Source: Segniliparus rugosus ATCC BAA-974 (GTDB lineage Bacteria > Actinomycetota > Actinomycetes > Mycobacteriales > Mycobacteriaceae). From it: a stretch of 64,000 bases of DNA. The stretch lies in contig NZ_KI391953.1 of NCBI RefSeq assembly GCF_000185725.2, positions 1,108,750 through 1,172,749 on the forward strand, read 5' to 3'. A program made the position numbers and the translations under genes. Positions 10,138 through 20,924 of the stretch are shown here, in pieces; within the stretch, counting starts at the first letter, position 1; every line of letters starts with the position of its first letter. Below the pieces are notes generated by a model that saw nothing but the letters and a program-made list of their open reading frames with translations, searched no databases and was not told the origin of the DNA.

Positions 10138-11054
10138 GCGGCTTCCTCCGGCTGGATCACCGTGGCGAAGCCGAGCAACGCCTGCTCGTACACCTCGTCG
10201 GGGTCCATGAACCGCAGCTCTTGGGCGAGCAGCGCGGGCACGTCCTGGTTGAACAGCGAGACGGCGCTCTCGGGGCGGCCCGGAGACACCACGCGGCCGT
10301 TGCCCTTGGCGTCGGCGGTCAAGGACAGCGCTCCGCTCTCGCGGCGCAAGGAGATCTCGAAGTCGCCGAGCCCCCGGCGCACCGGCACCCCGAGCCGCGC
10401 CGAGAGCCAGCCCGCGACCAGGTCGAGGGTGATCGAGAGCTTCGGCCCGAGCACCACGGCCTCGGTGACCGGGTCGTAGTTCGGCTCGTCCAGCGAGGCG
10501 GTGAGGATAGAGCGGATCGGCGTGGCCTTGGCCCACACGAGGTCGGTGTCGCCAGGCGCGTAGCCGCTGGCGAGCGTCGACAGCGCGGCAGCGGCGTCGA
10601 CGGCGGCGATCGAGTTCGTGATCCGGCGGGAAGCCTGCGCGCCGATCGGATCCTGCGAAGGCACGGCCGGGGCTTGCCCCGGCCACCAGGCCACCACGGG
10701 GGTGTCCGGGAGCAGGAACGGGATCACCACGCTGTCCCCGTGGTCGGCGAGCGGGCCGTACAGCCGCAGGACCACCACTTCGGAGGCTCCCGCGTCGCCG
10801 CCGACCCGGATCTGCGCGTCGAGCCGGGTCGCGGCGTACCGCTGGCCCTTCGCCACGATGATGACCCGGCAAGGGTGCTCGCGGCTCGCTGCCACGGCTG
10901 CCGACACGGCGAGTTCCACCTCGTCGCCGTCCTCGACGCAGACCACCAGGGTGAGCACCCGGCTCACCGCGGAATTCCCCGCAGCGGTGCGCAGCGCGAC
11001 GAGCCGCTTGGAGATTTTCTCCGTCGTGGTCGCTGGCAAATCGACAATGCTCAT
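10134..11054 (-). CDS. opcA: Glucose-6-phosphate dehydrogenase assembly protein OpcA
   Basis: 306 residues, family-typical length. OpcA associates with Zwf and is needed for its full activity in cyanobacteria and actinobacteria. Recognised by the N-terminus '[18 protein letters not shown]', 'VVAWWPGQAP' and 'ARRITNSI'-like 'ASRRITNS', and by its position between zwf and pgl. The ATG overlaps the zwf TAA by one base (TAATG) with GGAGG a few nt upstream; an alternative start 15 nt upstream (MEEAV) is in frame but overlaps zwf more. Confidence 0.94.
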   Translation of the reverse strand: MSIVDLPATTTEKISKRLVALRTAAGNSAVSRVLTLVVCVEDGDEVELAVSAAVAASREHPCRVIIVAKGQRYAATRLDAQIRVGGDAGASEVVVLRLYGPLADHGDSVVIPFLLPDTPVVAWWPGQAPAVPSQDPIGAQASRRITNSIAAVDAAAALSTLASGYAPGDTDLVWAKATPIRSILTASLDEPNYDPVTEAVVLGPKLSITLDLVAGWLSARLGVPVRRGLGDFEISLRRESGALSLTADAKGNGRVVSPGRPESAVSLFNQDVPALLAQELRFMDPDEVYEQALLGFATVIQPEEAA

Positions 11055-12703
11055 TACGGCCTCCTCCATTGCCGCCCCGACTGCGCGAGCATCCGAGTCG
11101 CGCTCGTGGGCCCCCAACCTCCGGACGGGTACTGCTCGGGCGCGCCGTTCGCGGCCCAATGATCGAGCACCGGGTCGAGGATCTTCCAGGACAGCTCCAC
11201 CTCGTCGGTGACCGGGAAGAGCGAGGGCTCGCCGAGCAGGACGTCGAGGATGAGCCGCTCGTACGCCTCTGGGGAGGATTCGGTGAAGGACTGCCCGTAG
11301 TTGAAGTCCATGTTCACATCGCGCACCCGCATCGCAGAGCCCGGCACCTTCGAGCCGAACCGCAGGGTGACGCCCTCGTCCGGCTGGATCCGGATGACCA
11401 GCGCGTTCTGCCCGAGCTCCTCGGTCATCGCCTCGTCGAACGGCAGGTGCGGGGCGCGTTTGAACACGAGGGCGATCTCGGTGACGCGTCGTCCGAGCCG
11501 TTTGCCGGTGCGCAGGTAGAAAGGCACGCCGGCCCAGCGGCGCGAGTCGACGTCCACAGTGATCGCGGCGAACGTCTCGGTCGTCGAGTCCGAGGCGAAG
11601 CCTTCCTCCTCCAGGAGGCCGCAGACCTCCTGCCCGCCCTGCCAGCCGCGCGCGTACTGGCCGCGCGCGGTGGTCTCGTCCAGCGGGTACGCGAGCTTCG
11701 CGGCGGAGAGCACTTTGGTCTTCTCCGCGGTGACCTCGTGCGCGGCGAAGCTGACCGGCTCCTCCATCGCGACGAGCGCGAGCAATTGCAGGAGGTGGTT
11801 TTGGATCACGTCGCGCGCGGCTCCGATGCCGTCGTAGTACCCCGCGCGGCCGCCGAGCCCGATGTCCTCGGCCATGGTGATCTGGACGTGGTCGACGTAA
11901 TGCGCGTTCCAGATCGGCTCGAAGAGCTGGTTGGCGAACCGAAGCGCCAGGATGTTCTGCACGGTCTCTTTGCCGAGGTAGTGATCGATGCGGAAGATCG
12001 ACCGCTCGTCGAAGACCTCTTTGATGACTCCGTTGAGCTCGATGGCGCTCTCCAGGTCGTGGCCGAACGGCTTCTCCACGACCGCGCGCCGCCAGCTGCC
12101 CTCGGGCGGGTGGGCGAGGCCGGTGGCGGAGAGATGCTTGAACACGAGCGGGAAGTCTTTCGGCGGCACCGAGAGGTAGAAGGCGTAATTCCCGCCGGTG
12201 CCGCGCTCCTCGTCCAGGCTGCGCAGCGTGTCGGCGATCCGCTCGAAGGAGGCGTCCTCGTCGAAGGCGCCCCGCACGAACCGCATGCCCTTCGCCAGCC
12301 GGGCGAAAGTCTCCTCGCGGAACGGCGTGCGGGCTTTGGCCTGCACGCATTCGCGCACGAAGTCGGCGAACGCGGCGTCGTCCCAATCCCGGCGGCCGAA
12401 GCCGACGAGGGAGAAGCTGGGGGAGAGCAGCCCCCGGTTGGCGAGGTCGTACACGGCGGGCATGAGCTTGTGCCGGGAGAGGTCGCCGGTGACCCCGAAG
12501 ACGACAAGCCCGCACGGCCCGGCGATGCGCGGCAGACGCTTGTCCCGCTCGTCGCGCAGCGGGTTCGTCCACCCGAGCGGGGGATGCGCCGCCCCGGTCT
12601 GCGACCCGTTGCGTCGCCCCTCGCCCGCCGAGCGCGCGAGAGGAACGTCGGCCTCGTCTTGCGCCTCGTCCGCCCGCAGCGCCGGCTCCTCGGTCTGGGT
12701 CAT
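11054..12703 (-). CDS. zwf: Glucose-6-phosphate dehydrogenase
   Basis: 549 residues. NADP-dependent oxidation of glucose 6-phosphate to the lactone, entry to the oxidative pentose phosphate pathway. The Rossmann motif '[14 protein letters not shown]' is at about 67-80; the active-site 'RIDHYLGKE' has His241 and Lys245. The N-terminus carries about 40 extra, acidic and variable residues before 'GWTNPLRD' compared with ~510-residue homologues. The start overlaps the tal stop by 4 nt (ATGA); a later start is possible but would lose that coupling. Confidence 0.96.
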   Translation of the reverse strand: MTQTEEPALRADEAQDEADVPLARSAGEGRRNGSQTGAAHPPLGWTNPLRDERDKRLPRIAGPCGLVVFGVTGDLSRHKLMPAVYDLANRGLLSPSFSLVGFGRRDWDDAAFADFVRECVQAKARTPFREETFARLAKGMRFVRGAFDEDASFERIADTLRSLDEERGTGGNYAFYLSVPPKDFPLVFKHLSATGLAHPPEGSWRRAVVEKPFGHDLESAIELNGVIKEVFDERSIFRIDHYLGKETVQNILALRFANQLFEPIWNAHYVDHVQITMAEDIGLGGRAGYYDGIGAARDVIQNHLLQLLALVAMEEPVSFAAHEVTAEKTKVLSAAKLAYPLDETTARGQYARGWQGGQEVCGLLEEEGFASDSTTETFAAITVDVDSRRWAGVPFYLRTGKRLGRRVTEIALVFKRAPHLPFDEAMTEELGQNALVIRIQPDEGVTLRFGSKVPGSAMRVRDVNMDFNYGQSFTESSPEAYERLILDVLLGEPSLFPVTDEVELSWKILDPVLDHWAANGAPEQYPSGGWGPTSATRMLAQSGRQWRRP

Positions 12704-13818
12704 CCTCGGAGCCCTTCCAGATGCGCGGAAGTGGCATCGAGGAGCTCCTGCCAGGAGTCGATGAACTTCTCCACGCCCTGGGACTCCAACACCTCGAACA
12801 CATCGTTCAAGTCGATCCCGGCCTCGGCCAGCTTGGCGAAGACGCCGTGCGCGTCCTGCACCTTGCCGACCACGGAGTGCACATGCGTCTCGCCGTGGTC
12901 CGCGAAGGCCTGGAGGGTCTTCTCCGGCATGGTGTTCACGGTGTTCGGGGCGACCAGATCGGAGACGTACAGGGTGTCCGGGTAGGCCGGGTTCTTCGTC
13001 CCGGTGGAGGCCCACAGCGCCCGTTGCGGGTTCGCGCCCGCAGCCTTGAGCTCGGCGAACTCGTCGGAGGAGAACTTCTGCTGGTACAGCTCGTAGGCGA
13101 GCACGCCGTTGGCGAGCGCGGCCTTCCCCGCGAGCGCCGTCGCGGCCTCGGAGCCGATCTTCGCCAAACGCTCGTCCACTTCGGTGTCCACGCGGGAGAT
13201 GAAGAAGGACGCGACGGAATGGATCTTGGCGAGGTCGTGGCCCGCCGCCGCGGCGGCCTTCAGGCCCTCGATGTACGCGTCGATGACCTTGCCGTGGCGC
13301 TCGACCGAGAAGATGAGCGTGACGTTCACGCTCACGCCCTCGCCGATCACGCGGGTGATCGCGGGCAGGCCCGCCTTCGTCGCGGGGATCTTGATGAGCA
13401 CGTTCGGGCGGTCGACGATCTTCGCCAGCTCCAACGCCTGGGCGACGGTGCCCTCGGTGTCGTGGGCGAGGCGGGGGTCCACCTCGATGGACACCCTGCC
13501 GTCCACGCCTCCCGAACGTTCGTAGACCGGGGCGAAGAGGTCGCAGGCCGCGCGGACGTCGTCCGTCGTGAGGGCGGTGATCACGGCTTCGGTGTCCGCG
13601 CCGCGCGCGACGAGTTCCGCGATCTGGGCTTCGTACGCCTCTCCCTTGGAGAGCGCGGCCTGGAAGATGGACGGGTTCGTCGTCACGCCGACCACGGATC
13701 TGGTGGCGATGAGCTCGGCGAGGTTGCCGGTGCGCAACCTGTCTCGGGAGAGGTCGTCGAGCCAGACCGAGACGCCCGCCTCGCTCAGTGCCGTCAAGTT
13801 TGCGTTCTGCTCGCTCAT
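12700..13818 (-). CDS. tal: Transaldolase
   Basis: 372 residues, the long actinobacterial/plant-type transaldolase. Transfers dihydroxyacetone units between sugar phosphates. The Schiff-base lysine is Lys143 in '[10 protein letters not shown]'; '[10 protein letters not shown]' and 'VNVTLIFS' are the flanking barrel-strand motifs. It lies 34 nt downstream of tkt and overlaps zwf by 4 nt, so it is part of one pentose-phosphate transcript. Confidence 0.96.
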   Translation of the reverse strand: MSEQNANLTALSEAGVSVWLDDLSRDRLRTGNLAELIATRSVVGVTTNPSIFQAALSKGEAYEAQIAELVARGADTEAVITALTTDDVRAACDLFAPVYERSGGVDGRVSIEVDPRLAHDTEGTVAQALELAKIVDRPNVLIKIPATKAGLPAITRVIGEGVSVNVTLIFSVERHGKVIDAYIEGLKAAAAAGHDLAKIHSVASFFISRVDTEVDERLAKIGSEAATALAGKAALANGVLAYELYQQKFSSDEFAELKAAGANPQRALWASTGTKNPAYPDTLYVSDLVAPNTVNTMPEKTLQAFADHGETHVHSVVGKVQDAHGVFAKLAEAGIDLNDVFEVLESQGVEKFIDSWQELLDATSAHLEGLRG

Positions 13819-13852
13819 GGTGCTCCTTATGTCGTATCGTTCGGTGTTTGGG

Positions 13853-15996
13853 TTAGCGCTGTGCTTTGTCCAGGGAACGAAGGGCGGCTTCGACCACCGC
13901 TTCTGCGGTGAAGCCGAATTCGCGGAACAGCGTCTTCGCGTCCCCGGAGGCTCCGTAGTGCTCGATGGAGACGATTTCGCCCGCGTCCCCGACGAACCGG
14001 TGCCACGGCAGGGCGACGCCGGCCTCCACGGCGACTCTGGCTTTCACCTCGGGCGGCAGGACCTGGTCGCGGTACGCGGGGCCCTGCGCCTCGAACCACT
14101 CCAGGCTGGGGACTGAGACGACCCGCGCCCCGACCCCCGGCTTTCGAGCTCTTTGCGGGCCGCCACGGCAAGCTGCAGCTCCGAGCCGGTGGCGATGAGC
14201 AGCACCTGCGGCGCGGTCGCCTCGGCCTCGGCCAGGACGTACGCGCCCTTGGCGACGCCCTCGGCGCTCGTGCCCTCGAGGACCGGCAGGTCCTGGCGGG
14301 TGAGGATCAGGCCGACCGGGCCGCGCAGGCCGAGCGCGGCCCGCTCCTTGCGGTCGAGCAGGGCCAGCCAGGCGTACGCGGTCTCGTTGGGGTCGCCGGG
14401 CCGGACCACGTTCAGGTGCGGGATGGCGCGCAACGCGGCGAGGTGCTCGATCGGCTGGTGGGTCGGGCCGTCCTCGCCCAGGCCGATGGAGTCGTGGGTC
14501 CAGACGTAGATCGGGTCGATCTCCATGAGCGACGCGAGCCGCACCGCAGGCCGCATGTAGTCGCTGAACTGCAAGAACGTCCCGCCGTACGGGCGGGTCG
14601 GGCCGTGCAGGACGATGCCGCCGAGTATGGCGGCCATCGCGTGCTCGCGGATGCCGAAGTGCAGCGTGCGCCCGTACGGCTCCGCCTGCCACGTCCCGGT
14701 CGAGATCGAGGCCGGCCCGAACGAGTCCGCGCCCTTGATCGTTGTGTTGTTGCTGCCCGCGAGGTCGGCGGAGCCGCCCCAAAGCTCGGGGAGGAGCGCG
14801 CCGAGCGCGTTCAAGGTTTCGCCGGAAGCCTTGCGGGTGGCCGCGCCCTTGCCGCCGACCTCCCATTTCGGCAACGCTTCGGCAAGGCCCTCGGGCAGTT
14901 CCTGGGCCGCCAGCCGGTCGAAGAGCTTTTTGCGCTCGGGCTCGCGGGCGGCCCACTCCGCGAAGGCCTCGTCCCACGCGGCGTGCGCCTTGGCCCCGCG
15001 CTCCTGCAGGCCTCGGGTGTGCGCGATGACCTCGGGGGCCACCTCGAAAGTCTGCTCGGGGTCGAAGCCGATCGCCCGCTTGACCGCCGCGACCTCCTCC
15101 GCGCCGAGCGCGGCTCCGTGCGCGGCCCCGGTGTTCTGCAGCTTCGGGGCCGGGTAGCCGATGATGCTGCGCAAGATGATGATCGACGGCTTGCTCGTCT
15201 CGGCTTTCGCGGCCTCCAGCGCGGCTTCGATGGCGGCGACGTCCTCGCCGGAGTCCACGTGCAGCACCTGCCAGCCGTACGCCTCGTACCGCTTGGCCAC
15301 GTCCTCGGTGAAGGCGATCTCGGTGTCGTCCTCGATGGAGATGTGGTTGCGGTCGTAGACCACGACCAGGTTGCCGAGCTGCTGGGTGCCCGCGAGCGAA
15401 GAAGCCTCGCTGGTCACGCCCTCCTCGAGGTCGCCGTCCGAGGCCACAACGTAGATGTGGTGGTCGAAGGGGCTTTGGCCGACCGGGGCCGACGGGTCGA
15501 AGAGGCCGCGCTCGCGGCGGGCGGCGTAGGCCATGCCGACGGCGTGGGCGAGGCCCTGGCCGAGCGGGCCGGTGGTGATCTCCACGCCCTTGGTGTGCCG
15601 GTACTCGGGGTGGCCGGGCGTGAGCGAGCCGAAGACGCGCAGATTCTTGATGTCGTCGAGTTCGAGGCCGAACCCGCCGAGGTAGAGCTGGATGTAGAGG
15701 AAGAGGCTGGCGTGCCCGCAGGAGAGGACGAAGCGGTCGCGCCCGACCCACTCGACGTCGTTCGGGTCGTGCCGCAGCACCCGCTGGAACAGCGTGTAGG
15801 CGAGAGGGGCGAGGCTCATCGCGGTGCCGGGGTGCCCGTTGCCGACCTTCTGGACGGCGTCGGCGGCGAGCACCCGGACCGTGTTGACCCCGCGCGTGTC
15901 GAGGTCGCTCCAATCAGCGGGGTAGGCCGCGCGGGTGTGCTTGGCGATGAGGGCGGGATCCGCTGGGCTTGCAGTGGCCTGGTCGGTAGCTGACAC
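13853..15996 (-). CDS. tkt: Transketolase, with a -1 base frameshift
   Basis: Start GTG 15996 with a GAGGAAG ribosome site. With one base added the gene would be 715 codons (714 residues), normal for transketolase. Thiamine-diphosphate motifs are intact: '[14 protein letters not shown]', '[14 protein letters not shown]', '[12 protein letters not shown]' and '[21 protein letters not shown]'. At about residue 620 the frame breaks: '[10 protein letters not shown]' in one frame continues as '[18 protein letters not shown]' in the frame one base back. The break is at a five-C run, 14134-14138 (GGGGG on the coding strand). A single missing G explains it, either a sequencing error or a true deletion. 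The lost tail is the transketolase C-terminal domain. Divergent from ctaB. Confidence 0.93.
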
Positions 15997-16256
15997 GTTC
16001 TTCCTCGGTCTTTCATGTCCGCGGGTCGATCTTCGTTCGCGGCCGATTTCGATGGCGGGAAAGGCTCGTCGCCGGACGAGTTCTCGAACGCCCGGCAGCG
16101 CCAAGTCCAAGCCTAGCGCGCCGTTGCGAAGCCTGCCGGGAGGAGCTGTGCGAAGCCGGTCGGAGCGGGTCGGGTCCGGGGCGAATTGGGAGTGCGGGCC
16201 TCGCTCGTCTACCATCGTGTGTAGTAGATCAGCCCAATCGTTTTCTGAGGAGCATC

Positions 16257-17210
16257 GTGCCGGTCAGCGTGGAACCCGCCGAGCGGGGTGCGCCCGTCCC
16301 TTCGTTGGCGGGCCGTTCCCTGTCGCTGGTGCGGGATTACCTGGCGCTTACCAAGCCGAGGGTCATCGAATTGCTCTTGGTCGCGACGATCCCGGTGATG
16401 CTGCTGGCGCACCGGGGCACGGTCGATCTGAAGCTGATCCTCGCCACGCTCTTCGGCGGATGGCTGGGCGCGGCGAGCGCCAACACGCTCAACTGCGTGG
16501 TGGACGCGGACATCGATAAAGTGATGGATCGCACGAAAAATCGTCCGCTGGCGCGCGGGGCGATGAGCGTCCGGGCGGCGCTGGTGTTCGGCCTCTGCCT
16601 CGGCCTCGCGTCCTTCGTGTGGCTGTGGCGCGTGGCGAACCTGCTCTCCGCCGCGCTCGTGGTCGCGACGATCGCGTTCTACGTCTTGGTCTACTCGATG
16701 TACCTCAAGCGCCGCACCTCGCAGAACGTGGTGTGGGGCGGCGCGGCGGGCTGCATGCCCGCGCTGGTCGGCTGGGCGGCGGTCACCGGATCGCTTGACT
16801 GGCCCGCGCTGGTCGTGTTCATGGTCATTTTCTTCTGGACCCCGCCGCACACCTGGTCCCTCGCCATGAAATACCGCGAGGACTACTCGGCCGCCGGGGT
16901 GCCGATGCTGCCGACGGTGGCCGACGAGCGCCTGGTCGCCCGGCGCATGGTCTGGTACACCTGGGCCACCGTCGCGACGACGCTCCTCTTGATCCCGGTC
17001 GCGGGCCCGCTGTACGCCGGGGTGGCGACGCTGGCGGGCGCGTGGTTCCTCTACGAGGCACACCGGCTCAGCGCCGGCCTGGCCTCGGGCCGCCCGGTGA
17101 CTCCGTTCCGCCTGTTCCTGCAGTCGAACAACTACCTCGCCGCCGTGTTCGTCGGGCTCGCGGTCGACTCCGCCCTGGCCTGGCCGACTGTGTCCTCTCT
17201 GCTGTCCTGA
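16257..17210 (+). CDS. ctaB: Protohaem IX farnesyltransferase
   Basis: 317 residues, UbiA-family integral membrane prenyltransferase that makes haem O for cytochrome oxidase. The two Mg-diphosphate motifs are seen as '[19 protein letters not shown]' and '[17 protein letters not shown]'; about eight to nine hydrophobic segments. Starts at GTG 16257 with a TGAGGAG site. The ctaB / tkt divergent pair is conserved in mycobacteria; the 260-bp gap between them must hold both promoters, though I see only a weak TACCAT box near 16204. Confidence 0.95.
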   Translation: MPVSVEPAERGAPVPSLAGRSLSLVRDYLALTKPRVIELLLVATIPVMLLAHRGTVDLKLILATLFGGWLGAASANTLNCVVDADIDKVMDRTKNRPLARGAMSVRAALVFGLCLGLASFVWLWRVANLLSAALVVATIAFYVLVYSMYLKRRTSQNVVWGGAAGCMPALVGWAAVTGSLDWPALVVFMVIFFWTPPHTWSLAMKYREDYSAAGVPMLPTVADERLVARRMVWYTWATVATTLLLIPVAGPLYAGVATLAGAWFLYEAHRLSAGLASGRPVTPFRLFLQSNNYLAAVFVGLAVDSALAWPTVSSLLS

Positions 17211-17331
17211 TTCTCGAAGTGACGGCGACCTGTGTCGTGGTCAACCCGAAGTGGTACCGTTAGCTGTGGTTGCCCGCACACCGTTATAGCGGTTGTTCTG
17301 ATCGGGCCCGAGCAAGCTATAGAAGGGATTG

Positions 17332-19452
17332 ATGCAGGTGAGCGCGACGTCCAAGGTGAACTCCCTGGTGGGCTTGGCGAAAGACGCGGCGGTCGCCGTC
17401 GGAGTCGGACTTCGCGCGGGGATCATCCCCACGACTCCCTTCCCCCGCCCGGATTACTCGTTGCGCCTCTTGGCCGGAATCGACGTCGTCGGCCCCGTCG
17501 CGGCTGCGGTGGCGGCGAACGCCGCGTTCACCCCGAACAAGATCGGCTTCATCGACGAGCACGGCTCGCTCACCTTCAAAGAGATGAACGACCAGGCCAA
17601 CGCGTTGGCGCGCGGCTGGGCCGCGAAAGGCCTCAAGGCGGGCGACAGCATCGGCTCGCTCTCGCGCAACCATCGGGGCCTGGTGCTCACCATGGTCGCA
17701 GCGGGGAAGATCGGCGTGAAGGTGTTGCTGCTCAACACCGGTTTCGCCGCGCCCCAGCTGGTCGACGTCATGAAGCGCGAGGGCGGCAAAGCCATCGCGT
17801 TCGACAGCGAGTTCGCTGGCATCATCGAGAAACTGCCCGAGGACGTGTTCCGCACGCTGGTCTGGGAGGGCGGGGAGGACCCGGCCGCGACCAAAGGGCT
17901 GCCCACCATCGAGGAGGTCAGCGCGGGCCAGAGCCGCGAGAACCTGCCCAACCCCGGCAAGCTGGGCGGCTTCACGCTGTTGACCAGCGGCACGACCGGC
18001 ACGCCGAAGGGCGCGCCCCGAGGCAAGGTCAATCCGATCGGCTCGGCGCAGTTCCTGCACCGGGTGCCGCTGCGCGGCGGGCAGCGCTTCCTCGCGACGG
18101 CTCCGCTCTTCCACGGAACCGGCCTCTCGCAGTTCATCCTCGCGCTCGTGCTGCGCCACACGGTCATCTTGCAGCGCAAGTTCCAGCCGGAGCAGACCCT
18201 GCAGCTCATCGAGAAGTACAAGGCGCAGGTGCTCGTCGTGGTGCCGACGATGCTCCAGCGCATCATCGACCTGCCTAAAGAGACGCTCGACAAGTACGAC
18301 GTGCGCAGCATCAAGGTGATCTTCGCCGCAGGGTCGGCGCTCTCCCCCGACCTCTCCACCCGGATCATGGACCACTTCGGCGACACGCTGTACAACCTCT
18401 ACGGCTCGACCGAGGTCGCCGTCGCGACGGTCGCCCAGCCGTGGGAGATGCGCGCAGCGCCGGGCACGGCGGGCCGCCCGCCGGTCGGGGTGAAGCTGGC
18501 GCTCTTGGACGAGAACGGCAAGCGCATCACGGAGCCCTTCAAGGAGGGCCGGATCTTCGTCCGCAGCATGCTCTCGTTCAACGGCTACACGGACGGCCGC
18601 AACAAGGAGATCATCGACGGGCTCATGTCCAGCGGCGATATGGGCCACTTCGACGATTTGGGCCTGCTCTACGTGGACGGCCGCGACGACGACATGATCG
18701 TCTCCGGCGGCGAGAACGTCTTCCCCCAGGAGGTCGAGCACCTCTTGACCGAGCACCCTGATGTTTTCGAAGTCTGCGTGATCGGCGTGGACGACGACGA
18801 GTTCGGCAAGCGGTTGAAAGCGTATGTGGCGAAGTCTCCGGATTCCGACCTCAGCCAGGATGACGTCCAGTCGTACGTCAAAGCGCACCTCGCCCGCTAC
18901 AAGGTGCCGAAAGAGGTCATGTTCGTCGACAAGCTGCCTCGGAACGAAACAGGCAAGGTTTTGCGCCGTGTGCTCCTCGAGGAGCATAAAGCGGCGGTCA
19001 CCTCGGCGAAGGCCGCTCCAGTTGCGAAGGAAACTCCTGCCGTCAAGGAGGCCCCGGCTGCTCCCGTCGCCAAGGAGGCTCCGGCCGCTCCCTCCGCTCC
19101 CGCCGCCCCGGCTGCGAAGGAGGCCCCGGCTGCTCCTGCCGTCAAGGAGGCTCCCGCCGCCCCGGCTGCGAAGGAGGCCCCGGCTGCTCCTGCCGTCAAG
19201 GAGGCCTCGGCCGCGAAGGAGGCTCCGAAGCCGAAGGCTCCCGCCCCGAAGCCTGCCGCCCCCAAGCCCTCGGCTGCGAAGGCTCCCGCCGCGAAGCAAG
19301 AGCCGGCCGTGAAGCCGAAAGCCGCCGCGCCGGAGGCGGAAGCGCCGCAGGCGCAGCCCCCGGCCAAGGAAGAGCCCCCCGCGAAGCAAGAAGTCGCCGC
19401 TGACGGGGCTATGGCGACCCAACACGCCTCTTCCTCCTCCCAGCAAGGGTGA
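17332..19452 (+). CDS. Acyl-CoA synthetase with Ala/Pro/Lys repeat tail
   Basis: 706 residues. The first ~560 are an ANL-superfamily fatty-acyl-AMP/CoA ligase: P-loop 'LLTSGTTGTPKG', 'YGSTEVAV', 'GRDDDMIVSGGENVFPQEVE' and C-terminal 'LPRNETGKVLRR' with the catalytic Lys. It is close in style to the mycobacterial FadD2/FadD12 group. From about residue 563 to 706 the protein turns into low-complexity Ala-Pro-Lys-Glu repeats (units like KEAPAAP). Such a tail is not part of the family. The start has an AGAAGGG site; GTG 17338 is an alternative. Overlaps holA by 4 nt. Confidence 0.88.
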   Translation: MQVSATSKVNSLVGLAKDAAVAVGVGLRAGIIPTTPFPRPDYSLRLLAGIDVVGPVAAAVAANAAFTPNKIGFIDEHGSLTFKEMNDQANALARGWAAKGLKAGDSIGSLSRNHRGLVLTMVAAGKIGVKVLLLNTGFAAPQLVDVMKREGGKAIAFDSEFAGIIEKLPEDVFRTLVWEGGEDPAATKGLPTIEEVSAGQSRENLPNPGKLGGFTLLTSGTTGTPKGAPRGKVNPIGSAQFLHRVPLRGGQRFLATAPLFHGTGLSQFILALVLRHTVILQRKFQPEQTLQLIEKYKAQVLVVVPTMLQRIIDLPKETLDKYDVRSIKVIFAAGSALSPDLSTRIMDHFGDTLYNLYGSTEVAVATVAQPWEMRAAPGTAGRPPVGVKLALLDENGKRITEPFKEGRIFVRSMLSFNGYTDGRNKEIIDGLMSSGDMGHFDDLGLLYVDGRDDDMIVSGGENVFPQEVEHLLTEHPDVFEVCVIGVDDDEFGKRLKAYVAKSPDSDLSQDDVQSYVKAHLARYKVPKEVMFVDKLPRNETGKVLRRVLLEEHKAAVTSAKAAPVAKETPAVKEAPAAPVAKEAPAAPSAPAAPAAKEAPAAPAVKEAPAAPAAKEAPAAPAVKEASAAKEAPKPKAPAPKPAAPKPSAAKAPAAKQEPAVKPKAAAPEAEAPQAQPPAKEEPPAKQEVAADGAMATQHASSSSQQG
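19017..19300 (+). repeat. Degenerate in-frame repeats coding the FadD tail
   Basis: Imperfect repeats of about 21-33 bp built from 'AAGGAGGCCCCGGCTGCTCC'-like blocks, encoding KEAPAAP/VKEAPAAP units. Several blocks are near-identical (for example around 19115-19150 and 19169-19204), suggesting recent expansion by slippage or recombination. Confidence 0.75.
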
Positions 19453-20450
19453 CCAGCGGGCTGCATCTGGTGCTCGGCGACGAGCCTTTGCTCGTCGAAC
19501 GGGCGGTGGGCGCAGTCCTTCGAGGAGCCAATGCGCGAGACGAGTTCTCCGACAACGCGGTCGCCGCGCCTGCGGTCTCCAGGCTGCGGGCGGGCGACGC
19601 GACGGCTGCGCTGCTCGCGGAGCTGACCAGCGCTTCGCTGTTCGACGAGCACCGGGTGCTCGTCTTGGACGAGGCGCAGCAGGCGGGCGCGGAGCCGTGC
19701 GCTCGGATCCTCGACTTGGCGCGGGAGCGGGAAGAATCGGTCACGTTGGTGGTCTGCCACTCCGGAGCCGCCAGGAACCGTCCGCTGGTGAACGCATTGC
19801 GCGAACTCGGCGCGCAGGTTCACGACTGCGCGAAGTTGACGAGGGCCGGGGACCGGCTGGATTTCGTTCGGGCGGAATTCCGCTCGCACGACGTGCGCGT
19901 CCCTCCCGCAGCGGCGCAAGCGCTCTTAGAATCTGTCGGCTCCGACCTGCGCGAACTCGCAAGGGCGTGCTCGCAACTCGCCTCGGACACCGGGGGAGTG
20001 GTGAACGTCGACGCGGTGCGCCGGTATTTCCAAGGGAAAGCCGAGGTGACTGGTTTCGACATCGCCGACCTCGCGCTCTCCGGGGAGGCCGAGGGCGCGT
20101 TGACCGCTGCCAGGTGGGCGCTCGCGAGCGGCGTCGCCCCCGTGCTCATCGCGGACGCGCTGGCGGAGTCCGCGCTCTCGCTCGCGAGGGTCGGGGCGGC
20201 GGGGCGGGCGAGCCCCGAGGCGCTCGCGTCGAGCCTGGGGATGCCGCCGTGGCGGGTGAAGAAGACCCAGGCGCAATGGCGGGTCTGGAGCGCGGGCGGC
20301 AAGGCCGAGCAGTCGGCGCTTGGCCGGGTGGACCGCGCGCTGCGCCTTGTGGCCGAGCTCAACGCGGACGTCAAAGGCGCGGCGGCGGACGTCGAGTTCG
20401 CGGTGGAGTCCGCCGTGCGCGAGCTGACCGGTCTAGCTCGGGATAGATGA
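19449..20450 (+). CDS. holA: DNA polymerase III delta subunit
   Basis: 333 residues from GTG 19449 (GTGA overlap with the preceding stop). Delta opens the sliding clamp within the clamp-loader complex. Recognised by 'LVLGDEPLLVERAV' at the N-terminus, 'LFDEHRVLVLDEA', 'DLRELARACSQLA' and 'GKAEVTGFDIADLAL', characteristic of HolA proteins. In many actinobacteria holA lies near rpsT, which is also the case here (rpsT is at 22.6 kb). Confidence 0.9.
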   Translation: MTSGLHLVLGDEPLLVERAVGAVLRGANARDEFSDNAVAAPAVSRLRAGDATAALLAELTSASLFDEHRVLVLDEAQQAGAEPCARILDLAREREESVTLVVCHSGAARNRPLVNALRELGAQVHDCAKLTRAGDRLDFVRAEFRSHDVRVPPAAAQALLESVGSDLRELARACSQLASDTGGVVNVDAVRRYFQGKAEVTGFDIADLALSGEAEGALTAARWALASGVAPVLIADALAESALSLARVGAAGRASPEALASSLGMPPWRVKKTQAQWRVWSAGGKAEQSALGRVDRALRLVAELNADVKGAAADVEFAVESAVRELTGLARDR

Positions 20451-20474
20451 AATATCCCACATAGTTTTCGATGC

Positions 20475-20486
20475 TACGATGAATTT
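20475..20486 (+). promoter_or_regulatory. Leaderless promoter -10
   Basis: TACGAT (20475-20480), 6 nt, ATG 20487. No Shine-Dalgarno in the 36 nt after the holA stop. Confidence 0.5.
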
Positions 20487-20924
20487 ATGTCTGAGGACGA
20501 TCAGCTCCGCGCCGACGAGATCCAGCCGACCGGGGGCTGGATCAGGGAACTGCTCACCGAAGAGGGGGAAAGCCTGTGGTCGCTTCGAGTCGAATGCCGC
20601 GCAGTGGAGCGCCCGTACGGCTCGACGCCGCTGAACGTCGAGGTCGACTGCGTCGACTTCGGGCTCCCGGCGGGCGACGGCCTCGCAGGCGCGGAAGCGG
20701 TGCTCGTCGGCGACGATGACGAGCCGTCGGCTTCGGTGTATTTCTTCGAGCACTACGCGTACGACCGGGCCGTGGTGCGCGTGCTCAGCCGGCAGGGCGA
20801 GCGGGCGCGGGTGTCGGTGGAGCTGGCGGAGGACCTTTACGGCCTCGGGCTCGAGCGCATCAGCCTGACCGCCGAAGTCGAGGTCGTGCCTGCGGTTCGG
20901 GCGGTCAGCTCGTCCCTGGACTGA
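20487..20924 (+). CDS. Unknown acidic protein
   Basis: 145 residues, acidic, no membrane segment, no family I recognise. Beta-strand-like pattern in the second half ('AVVRVLSRQGERARVSVEL', 'LTAEVEVVPAVRAV'). It ends 20 nt inside the convergent thioesterase gene. The TACGAT box 6 nt upstream suggests a leaderless mRNA of its own. Confidence 0.6.
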   Translation: MSEDDQLRADEIQPTGGWIRELLTEEGESLWSLRVECRAVERPYGSTPLNVEVDCVDFGLPAGDGLAGAEAVLVGDDDEPSASVYFFEHYAYDRAVVRVLSRQGERARVSVELAEDLYGLGLERISLTAEVEVVPAVRAVSSSLD

